Assembly (NCBI RefSeq): GCF_035594125.1
Contig: NC_087181.1
Location: 9,007,317 to 9,071,316, forward strand
Reading direction: 5' to 3'
Origin: Scylla paramamosain
Taxonomy: Eukaryota > Arthropoda > Malacostraca > Decapoda > Portunidae
Length of the DNA: 64,000 nucleotides
Program-made: the position numbers and the translations under genes
The notes under the pieces: generated by a model
Database searches by the model: none
Told to the model about the DNA's origin: nothing
The model's input: only the letters and a program-made list of their open reading frames with translations
Shown: one piece after another, positions 50,921 through 59,895 of the stretch
How positions within the stretch are numbered: position 1 is the stretch's first letter
How the letters are laid out: every line of letters begins with the position of its first letter

Positions 50921-51560
50921 AACTTAAATGAAAAGCTATCAGATCTGCTTCAGTTGTTTTTTGTACACATTTGTTTGCTTGAGTGTGATTTTTATGGTGT
51001 TTGACTCATGAACTTGAACATTTTCTCGATATCGTCTTCTATCCATCGTCTTCTATCCTTTTGGAATAGTTAGTCAATAATTTCACCCTCTACTTTACAG
51101 TAGATTAGATCATTCACTCGTTATGATGACACTTCTCATTGCTTTTAGTTCCGGAGGCATAATGGCGGTGTATCCAAAATCCTCAAAGTCACGCTTAATC
51201 TTTGTAGCAAATATCTTTTCAGCGTGGTCTTCATTTAGGAGTAGTACATATCCGTCATCAGAGTCAAAAGCTTTGAGAACATCTGTTTGGTTTAGGCAAA
51301 ATATTTCCAGCAATTTCATCTTTTTTCTTTCTTTTTAGGATTAGGACATTTAATCTTAATCCAGGCCATGGTATGATTGTTATGGGCTGCACATAGTGTT
51401 ACAATTAGTAATGAATCTAAAAAGCAAGACTGCTCGTGAGCAGAACCACAGCTACCAAACCAGCTAAAAGTTATGCTGAAGTTCCTTAGCATATAGGGCT
51501 GGGAGACTATACCCGGCCGGTTACTGATAACCGTTGCACTGGCCCCAGTACTGCCCATTA
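50921..51560 (-). pseudogene. Family E ORF1, N-terminal part
   Basis: The 69-codon frame 51110-51319 has KLLEIFCLNQTDVLKAF, GYVLLLNEDHAEKIF and YTAIMPPELKAMRSVIIT. This is the N-terminal domain pattern of LINE ORF1 proteins that precede zinc knuckles. Downstream on the minus strand, TIKITLKQTNVYKK and LIAFHL continue in another frame to about 50930, just short of the position where the knuckles begin at 46693. The upstream frame at 51316-51558 has no clear match. I read this as the 5' half of the family E element split by A8. Confidence 0.7.
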
Positions 51561-52276
51561 CGGGTATTTTCCTGTTCTAGCACTGATCCCTATGGGCCTC
51601 CCCTGACATCCCCCCCCCCAAAAAAAAAAAAACAGTGCTCTAAGTGCCCCCTTCATGTAAAAGCCCTAAATGGCCCACCTACACGTTTTGATTTTGATTA
51701 GTGCAAGGGGGTCTCCAAGTGGCCAAGCAGACGGCAGCTGGACAATTCAACCAAGGTGAACTCCAAATGTAATTCTGACGTAGCGACGAAAAGAGCGACC
51801 AAAGTGCATCCGTAGGATCCTGAGCTTCTCGACCACTAAGATGTAAAGAACTGCGGAAACGAAGGTAACTCTTCTCCAACAGCGCTTGCCGAGTCCGAGT
51901 GATGAGACAGTTTAACAGTTTAAAAGTTTTAGAAAGGGGGTTACATTATTGGGGCAATGAAGAGGTGGGATAGTGGGAAAAATGGGATAAAAGTTGGAGA
52001 AAAAAACAAAAACAGTAGAAGAAAGTTTCCGAGCGGTCCGGATTGCTGTTTTTAAAGTTTTTAAGTATGCAGTTTGGGGTATTAATTCTAACAGTAGGAA
52101 TAAATATACATATGAAGTTGAAATTGCATAATCACGTGTTTATGTGTAAGAATTTAAGTACCCATACAATTTACAAATACTTCAAGATATACATCAAGAG
52201 AAAACGAATAGGGAATAGGGGAATGAGGAGTGATGAGACACCTTTGCTTGATTGATTTGTGAGGCACAAAGCCCAC
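51561..52276. other. Unannotated sequence, possibly family E 5' region
   Basis: About 700 bp with no recognised gene. A 66-codon minus-strand frame (51679-51879) has no family I know. It may include the 5' UTR of E. Confidence 0.45.
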
Positions 52277-52296
52277 ACGGGCTATAAATAGCCCGT
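52277..52296. promoter_or_regulatory. Palindrome enclosing a TATA-box-like core
   Basis: ACGGGCTAT-AA-ATAGCCCGT is a perfect 9-bp inverted repeat around two bases. It contains TATAAATA (52283-52290). Outer GCACAA (52265 on) and TTGTGC (52300 on) are also inverted. A promoter role is only a possibility. Confidence 0.3.
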
Positions 52297-52554
52297 CTCT
52301 TGTGCTATTTCTGTGTGTCACTGCCATGGACGCGCACACGCCCCAAGGTCGAGCTTTCACCGTATTGCTGGCATGGAAAGTGAGAGAAGGAAGTTGAAGA
52401 GCAACAGTGTTTTGAATATTTATTAAAGTGTGGAAAGAGGAAGAAATACTCCGTAGATCGAAGGGACTTACTGTTTAACTAACAGATAGTTTGAGGAGGC
52501 GAGCGGAAAGTAAGAGACTGTTAGAGGTGGCAAGTTTTGTAGCAGTTGTGAAGT

Positions 52555-52925
52555 GCAAGAGTACCTCTGTAGAGCACTCTACAGACGGGTCATTTTCATT
52601 ACAGTGGCCTCATCCGAACCACGGTAGAATAGTTATAGCGTGAGATAGAAAGAAATGTGGTGAAACGGAGTGGATTGTCAGAGTACAAAGGGTCATAGCA
52701 GTGTCAGCAGAAGAGTACTTCTGGAAAGCAGAGGGGCCATTTGGTTATAGTGGCCTCATCCGAACCACGGTGAAAAGTGTAGTTGGAGTGGGAAGGAGAA
52801 GGGAACGGGGGGGGGATTGTAGGAGTGAAAGTTTGGCAGCATGGCAAGTGGAAGGATGCCTTTGTATAGCAAAGAGGTCATTGAGTTATCATGGCCTCAT
52901 CTGAACCACGAAAGGAAAGTTTTAG
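52555..52925. repeat. Three diverged 145-bp tandem repeats
   Basis: TGGCCTCATCCGAACCACGG starts at 52605 and 52751, and with one change at 52892. Each is preceded by a related AGTAC.TCTG...AGAG.GGTCATT stretch. Periods are 146 and 141 bp. Confidence 0.88.
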
Positions 52926-52935
52926 ATTGTGGAAA

Positions 52936-52958
52936 GAGAGAGAGAGAGAGAGAGAGAA
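52936..52958. repeat. Short (GA)n tract
   Basis: About 23 bp of GA at the 3' border of family G. Confidence 0.9.
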
Positions 52959-53499
52959 ATGGGGAACACAGTGTGACAGCTGTGGAGTGGGGGAGCAGGC
53001 TTACCTGGTGCTTTCGAGGGAGACAGCAGTCGATTAAGTCCCAGCTCCGGTCACACCGCTGCAGTTGTGTACTTTCCTTTGAAGGGCGCTGCACACAATG
53101 GGATTACCCTCTCGCAGCAGTGACCCCTGGTACTTAATTCCCGATGTTGGTCACATACTAACGGGACCCCAGCTGATTACAGCCCATCACAGGTCGAAAG
53201 TAGGAGTAATGAACGTTAACTCGGGACTATCTGTGTCCATCCTGTGTCCGTGTTCTACCAAAGGGGTTCGTACCTACGTGTGTATTGCAGTAATGTTTCG
53301 AAGTCATCGATTACGTACCAGTCTCGCTGTGGATGTCCGTCTGTTGCTGTTGTCTGAGTAGCCGTGTCTCGCTGCCAGTGTCCTCCATCGTAGTCCTCGC
53401 CGATGGATCTGACTACGGCTAAACCTAGGCATAATTGATGAATGCTTACTCTCATTCCTTGTGACGGAGCTCGGTAGTGACAGTGGCTCGCCGCCGGTT

Positions 53500-54040
53500 G
53501 CTGGTGCCCGCCACTTGAGGTGGCGACGGAATGTGCCTCAGCATCTCTCCGCAATTCTCTTGTCTTTTGTGTATTTGCCGACCTTGCCAGTCTTTTAATC
53601 TGTTGAAAACTAATAGGGACATTAATTGCTGGTCGGTCCTGTGTCAATGCCCCCTTGGCCTCACTGTCTGCTGCTTCGTTCTCATCAATACCCACATGAC
53701 TGGGGTATCCATGCCAGTGTCACCTTTCTGCCCTTATCTCTCAGACGGGACAGTAGAAGTCTGGTCATGATAACAAGCCTGATGTTATCTCTGATCTGGA
53801 TGCGTCCTAAGGTTTGCAGCGCTGTCATAGAGTCAGTGTAAATGATTATGCCTTTATTATCATGTTTTCTGGCGCGTAAGGATGCTATACCTAAGGATGT
53901 TATATATACCTACAAGCTCAGTTTGCAGGGTTGAGCAGTGGTCAGACGTTTTCCACCATGTCTCTCCTTGCCACACACAAATCCTGCAGCTGTCTTACCT
54001 GTGTTTGGGTCTACAGAGCCGTCGGTGTATTATAACCGTG
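53500..54040 (-). pseudogene. Family G RNase H domain
   Basis: All four catalytic regions of an RNase H fold are recognisable on the minus strand across frames: YTDGSVDPNTGKTAAGFV (first Asp), STLQTELVGIYNIL (Glu), IYTDSMTALQT (second Asp) and GIDENEAADSEAKGAL (last Asp, preceded by an IPSHV-like stretch in another frame). It would degrade the RNA strand of the RNA-DNA hybrid during insertion. Its presence separates family G from families A to E. Frameshifts and TAG/TGA stops disable it. Confidence 0.85.
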
Positions 54041-54659
54041 CACTTCCTGTACCTGTCTGGAGAAAGTTATCATTAACCCTTGCGAGAAACATTTCACGTG
54101 GGCACAGCGTCTTCTTGCTTGGTAGCGGCGTGATGTGGATACTGGCTATTGCTGCTGCCCTCGGTGGCGGTTCTATGTAGTCTTCAACCCGTCTGTCTTC
54201 ACCACTTCCGACCAGGTCCAAGTCCTGGAGCATGATTTGCACGGCGCGCACCATGTTGCGTAACCACGTCTTCTCAGTGAAGCTTGACAAGGAGACGCTG
54301 GCGTGCTAGCTTGTTACCTGTGCTGTTAACTATTTTGGCAGTAAGCGTGGTCGCTAGCTGCTCGATTCACAACGCCAATGGGAGCAGGCCTTGGTTTGTA
54401 ATGCATGAACATCAGTTTATTTTGGCGCACCGAGTATAGATCGTAATGCTGATTTTTTGTATTGTTTCCAGGCTCTTCTTGGTGCTATCAGCGGGAGACA
54501 CTACTGTCACTGCTGCGTAGTCAATAAGGGATCGGCCATCCTGCATACAATACAGGTGTAACACGCGGTGGATTGCCCTAGCCCGAATGGGTGTCAATGC
54601 TCACATGACAGTCAGTCGCATCTTAGTTCTCTCCTTTAGGTGCTCGACCTCTTTCCTAA

Positions 54660-55440
54660 AGCTCAGTCCACCCTAACCTTGAGGAATTGGTACGCCCAAT
54701 AGAGGCATATGCCTTGAATGTGTAGGCTCCTGTCAGATATGGGAGACATCACGACCATGGCCTGTGACTTCTCAGCTGAAATCTTAAGTCCCAGGTCCCT
54801 GCATATGGTGGCGACTGCGTCGAGGTCAGTCTGCGCTCTGGCAACTCTGTCTCCTTGGCTTGTAGAAACGACGGCCAAGTCGTCAGGATGGCTGAGGAAG
54901 ATTACATTCCTGTGGAGGGGGTTGCTCATGAGAGCTTTCATAAGAACGTCTAATAGCGTAGGGCTTAGATCACCTCCCTGTGGAGTGCCATTCTCGAAAT
55001 GCTGAACGCTCGAGATATGGTCCTGAAATCTCACCTTGGCTTTGCGGTAGTTGAGATAGTTATGGATCTAGCTAAGTAAGCGGCCCCTGACTCCTCTCGT
55101 TGTTTGACCTGTCAGTTACAGAGTTTGGCGAAGCCAATTCGAATGCCTTCTCTAGATCGAGGAAGACTACTACGATCAGTTGTTCATCTCTGCAAGGAGA
55201 GGCGATGCTGACAGCAGCATTTCTCCTTTCGGCAAAGCCATATATATATTCCGGTGGGGTTCGCCTAATGTCCACTTGAGGCGGTTTAGAACCATTCTTT
55301 CAGCTGTCTTGGCGACACAGCTTAACAGAGAGATTGGTCCAATCTTGTTTGGTTCCTTGGATTTTGGGACGGGGTGGATGAGCGCAGTTTTTTTGGTAGC
55401 CATCCTGCCAGCCAGAAGACGTTAACGAGAGCGAGCAGAG
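54660..55440 (-). pseudogene. Family G reverse transcriptase
   Basis: RT blocks are spread over three frames: TALIHPVPKSKEPNKIGPISLLSCVAKTAERM (55403-55176; fingers), YIYGFAERRNAA and LIVVVFLDLEKAFELA (55275-55072; motif A), NGTPQGGDLSPTLLDVLMKAL and LSHPDDLAVVS (55034-54663; motifs B and C). In motif C, HPDD stands where YADD or HADD is expected; the two aspartates remain. The thumb (LGLKISAEKSQAMVV) follows. Inactive because of stops. Confidence 0.85.
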
Positions 55441-56454
55441 CTCTCTCCCCTGCTGGACCCATGCTTCTCACCATGATGTACGAGTATGTTTTTTTTTTAT
55501 TCTCACCTGGAGCGGTGTCTTTACTCGTTTCCTTAGTCACTTGTAGCTATTGCAGCGTGAAGGGCTGATCAGTGAGGCTGAGCGTTCCTTAGCCGCTCTG
55601 ATACGTGCGAGTCGCTGTGGAAGTACCTGCTCCAGGCGTCTCTGGGCATCTGCGGGGAGTTGCCTCGTGGCGGCTCCATGCGTATAAGAGAGGACAAGCC
55701 TCTCAGCTTCCTCTCCAGCATTAGGATTGGCAGGGGGACGTTTCCTTTTTCCTCCTGTTACGCGCTGGAGGCAGGACCAGAACTCTTTGAGTGATGTGAA
55801 TTGGTTGAAGCTTTCACACCATTCCAACCACCTAGCCTCTTTCTTTTTTTTGGCGACTTGTCGCGCGTGGGCCATTGCTTCGAGGTTGGCCTACGAGTGT
55901 GTCCTACGAAAAAATTTTTGCAGTCTGTTCACCCTGTGGTTCATTTCTTTAATGCGTGGACTATGAGACCACTAGTGCTTGGTTGGTGGTTTGTAGCCGG
56001 TGGTGACCAGGAGTCCCGTGTTGGTAGAGCTGAGTAGCGCGTCTGTAAAGTCTTTGTTGAACTGGTCGAGGTCGTCTGTGGGAGTGTAGTTTTTCCACCG
56101 TGTGGCCAATTCTCTACGAAAGGTGGCCCAGTTCGCCTTCTTGAAGCACCTTTATTGTGCCTCAGGTTGTTTTTGTGATGTCTTCAGGTCAAGGATGGTT
56201 ACCATTAGTCAGTGTTTTGTGTACTGTCCTTTCAGCTCTTTCTACAAGGGCGGCAGAAGCAAAGGTAAGGTCTAGGGGATTGCCTAGCAGTTGGGTCGGC
56301 ACACCTGTGTTAAGCAATCTGACCCCCGTAGCTCTTCCAGCAGTGTTGTGATATGATGCGCTGCGTTGCTGGACGGACTCCAGGAGTGAAGTATCTCGTG
56401 GTGAGCATTGAAATCTCCACCAATGAGAACCTCCTCCTCAGCCAAGGCAAGCAG

Positions 56455-57396
56455 TTAGTTGAGATCGAGCTCATCTTGCTGTCTTCTGTAGACATTGTAA
56501 ATGTTTAGCTTTGTCCCGTTGAGAAAGACCTTGACAGCCTGTACCTCAACGTCCTCTCTGCAATTTGCAAGGTGCTCGACTACCTTGTGGGGGATGCTGT
56601 TCCTTACAAGGATCAGACAACCCCTCGTTGCACCTCTCTCTTCGACAGGGAGATGGTGGGCCATGAAACACGCGAAGTTGAGCCCACGGGGATCGGTAAC
56701 TCGTGTCTTCTGTAGAAGATACGCTAATCTGGTCCTCGATGATAGCAGCGTGGAGCAAATTTTTGTTGCTTCTGGGGTTGTTGACATTCCACTGCAGAAA
56801 CTTTCGTAAGGTTGGCGCCCGCTCGCCAACCTTTCTATGAATTCCTTGTCTTGCTTGTGGGCACTGTTCAGAACCCTGGCAATCTCCTTGCCTGATGGGA
56901 GAGCCTTGCCCAAGGTACTTGGCATTCCGTGAATAAAGTCGTTGAGGAGCCTTATGAGTTCCTCCCTGTCTAGGGTGTTCTCTCGAGGGAGGGACGGGAG
57001 CACCACAACGGAGGACCTTTTTCCTGTGCCTTCTTTCCCGAGGTGCGGCTTGGGAATCTTTTTTCCGAGCTCAGGGACTGTTCCTCTACACAGTCTGGTG
57101 GCCCTGGCCTCTTCGTGGCCTCGTTCTCCCGAGACAGTTGGTGGCCCAGTCGCTTCCATTCTTTTGGCTGGTTGGGGCGCTGCCCGGCGCTGCTTCGATG
57201 CCTGAGACTTGGGTTTGGGCTGCGGTGGGCGTGGCGTCTGCTGCTGTCTGTGTACCCCAGGCATTCCGTGTCGGAGGCGGGGCCGAGACCCATCTCTTCC
57301 TCGGGGGTCGGGTAGGAGCGGTGTCCGTGGCGCCGCGGCCCAAGGAGTCCTATTGTGGTTGTGGGTGGGGGTGGGGTGGCCTGTAGCGGGACACAA
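56455..57396 (-). pseudogene. Family G ORF1 tail and start of endonuclease (313 codons)
   Basis: The first 120 residues are Pro/Gln/Lys-rich low complexity (KPKSQASKQRRAAPQPAK). Then comes an alpha-helical segment (DREELIRLLNDFIHGMPS, GKEIARVLNSAHKQDKEF), then out-of-frame sequence, and from about residue 245 the endonuclease words GCLILVRNSIPHKVVEHL and VEVQAVKVFLNGTKLNIYNVY. The start of the endonuclease proper (FLQWNVNN, in another frame near 56800) lies upstream of that. The frame ends at TAG at 56455. The N-terminal tail belongs to ORF1, so the long open frame is a chance fusion across the ORF1/ORF2 boundary. Confidence 0.72.
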
Positions 57397-57399
57397 GTC

Positions 57400-57780
57400 A
57401 CCGCTCCTAGCACTCCGTTCTCTGTTGTATTATCACCCTTCCGTTTTCACTCTCTCTACTGCACAGGCTTTTGTCTTTCATCTCTTCTATCCTCACTTTA
57501 TACATATCTCTTACTTGTACACATTCTGTGCACGCTCTTTGACACATGTGTTACACATCTTCTCAATACATCATATTATTCCTTTCTTCACACAGACATA
57601 CACACACACATACACTCTCTTTTTCTATAATTTTGTGCATATTATTTATTATGTAATGTAATTTTGTATATATTGTTCATGTTTTTGCTGAATAAGAGAG
57701 AGAGAATACCCAGGCTAAGTTTCCTTTGCCAGAGCTACACTGTTATGACACTGGAAATTGTTATCCTTCAAGGATTAAAC
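57400..57780. other. AT-rich interval inside family G ORF1
   Basis: About 380 bp of non-coding, AT-rich sequence with a short (CA)n run and a GA tract lies between the zinc knuckles and the ORF1 tail. It may be a small inserted element; I could not define its ends. Confidence 0.4.
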
Positions 57781-57899
57781 ACTGCTATGACCTAGAGTCA
57801 TAGTTGGGAGCCTACACTTCTCGCTTGAGCAACTTCCGGGCGGCCAAGTAGCACCTCACCTTCGCTACAGGCCTTGCAGTAGATGGATCCTGTGTAGCC

Positions 57900-58848
57900 A
57901 GGGAGGTGGGCAGCCTCCGGAAAAGCTCCGGGCATCTTCTGAACAACGCGTTATGGTTCATGCCGCAGTTGGAACACGTTGCCTCCGGCAGTGGTCCCTC
58001 TCCTTTCTGTGCTTCGATGCACTGATTGGTCGGGTATGGCCGGTAGCAGCTCCTCCCTCTGCCGGCAGCTTCTGGCGATATGCCCGTATCGCTGTCAGCG
58101 AAAGTATCTTGTGGGATCCTGGACGTACTCTAGGATGCGGAACTGGCCCAGCTATCCGAGATCGAGCGAGTCCGGAAGCTCGTTTACCAGGAAAAAGATC
58201 TCCACGCTGCGTGTGGGCACCTTCTCCCCGGCCGACTTGACGGTGCAGCAGCGAGCGCTCACCACTAGTGGGTCTGCCTCCACCGCCTCCAAGTCATACT
58301 CTATGGTGAACCTGAGCAGGATCCCCTTCCTCATCTTGGCCTGGGGGGAGAACGGCACCAGCGTGATGCCACGGGCCCTGGTGTCACCCAGTTCCCGGAA
58401 GATCTTGCTGGCGCGCTCGCCCTGTGGCATGATGATGAAAGTCTGCGGTGCGGGTACAGTTCCCGTCACCTTCAGTGGAGAGCTCCTGGAACCCTCGAGG
58501 TACCTGAGAGCCTGGTATCTATAACGGAGTTCCCCAGGAGACTCCAGATCACCTGAGTGCCGGTGTGGGTGCCATGCACGCGGGTGACGGCGAAAGAGGG
58601 GAAGTGGGGATGGAGGGCCAGTACATCCGCGACAGCACATCGTGGTCCGACTCCAGGATGTTGTCGGTGATGAACTCCTCTGCATACCTCTTGTTGGATG
58701 CCGAGGGGTTTCCGGTCGGCGAGGTAGGGAGCGCCCTCTTCCTGCTTGGAGTCTCGGGCTCCATGGCGGTTGCCATCCTATTTGTGTGGCAGGTCCCTAC
58801 CACCACAAGGGAGGTACTCAACACTTCACTGAACACTCCACTGAACAC
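57900..58848 (-). pseudogene. Family G ORF1, Gag-like protein
   Basis: The N-terminal frame (58549-58848) has a basic, Ser/Pro-rich start (PSRKRALPTSPTGNPSASNK). The middle frame (58152-58685) has YQALRYLEGSRSSPLKVTG, FIIMPQGERASKIFRELGD and LVVSARCCTVKSAGEKVPTR, an RRM-like core. Zinc knuckles follow: QRYGHIARSC (its two leading cysteine codons now read TAC and TGA) and CSNCGMNHNALFRRC (C-x2-C-x3-H-x6-C). It would bind the element RNA. Loss of two knuckle cysteines and frameshifts make it inactive. Confidence 0.83.
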
Positions 58849-58850
58849 TT

Positions 58851-59293
58851 CATTCTATACTCTGATAACATGGCACTGACACTATTTTAGCGCACAGACA
58901 CAGTAAACAAGATAAAACTTGGAAAGTCACTTTACAAACATACAGCACAATACAAACAGACAACAAAATTGTAACATCAGTGAAAAGAAAATATCTGAAA
59001 AGAAGGCAGCAAAACTGTACACACGACAGAACACACAAAAGAATAAGGAGTGGAAGGAGAGAAGTCGGAACACGGCGGGCGGTGCTGCTCTCTGATTGGA
59101 CGAGAAAGTCTGAGCCGGGAGCGAGGAGCGGCACGTCTTTACGCAGTGACGGCTGAAACAGCATATCCTTTTTGTGGTCTTGTTTATAGTATTGGGCTAA
59201 TATTTTCTTCGTTTGACGATCGATATCTGCAATGTTATAGCCGTTGCTTAGTAATACTTGAGCGCTGCATTCCTTCATGGACTTATTTCCAGT
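58851..59293. other. Unannotated sequence upstream of family G
   Basis: About 440 bp that may include the 5' UTR of G. No gene recognised. Confidence 0.45.
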
Positions 59294-59389
59294 TGCTGCA
59301 GTGGGTAATGGCTCTTCTTATCGGAGCATACATAAGAAGAGCCATTATCCACTGCTGCAGTGGGTAATGGTTCTTCTTATCAGAGCATA
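59294..59389. repeat. Palindrome with third direct copy
   Basis: GTGGGTAATGGCTCTTCTTA at 59301 on has an inverted copy (20 of 21 matches) at 59332-59352 and a direct copy at about 59360-59380. Confidence 0.92.
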
Positions 59390-59616
59390 GAGAACACAAG
59401 ACTACAATGAAGAAGGATCTTTGACCAGAAATCCAGATGTAGTAGCAATGATGACCTATGGAGAAGTCATCTCAAACATCAGTAAAAAGAATCGGACAAT
59501 TAGAAAAAAAAGGAGAATTTATTAAAGAAAATCGCCAACGCTGAATTAGCCATCACCTTCAAAGAAACATGCATCAGAGAGAATCTCCTATCCTTATACA
59601 CCATCAATACATATAT

Positions 59617-59739
<123 letters not shown>

Positions 59740-59895
59740 GACAAGATTATTAAATGGGTCACTACCAATATTTTGAGGCTTCATGAACGATATGTACTGA
59801 ACACAATGTAAAGCTATTTTCAGTAGTCACATAAGACCAGTATCAACAACTTGTTTACTAATGCCTTCATATTTTTAGATACAAAAATATTTCCA

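Larger units (their letters stand above)
52960..58850 (-). mobile_element. LINE family G with RNase H, near full length
   Basis: Antisense non-LTR element. From 5' (58850) to 3' it has ORF1 with zinc knuckles (58848-57900), a Pro/Lys-rich ORF1 tail (57396-56820), endonuclease (56830-56310), linker (56150-55540), RT (55430-54660), RNase H (54040-53500), and a UTR to about 52960. Endonuclease plus RT plus RNase H is the layout of the I group of LINEs. It is damaged by many stops and frameshifts and by an AT-rich interval at about 57400-57780 that separates two parts of ORF1. Confidence 0.87.
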
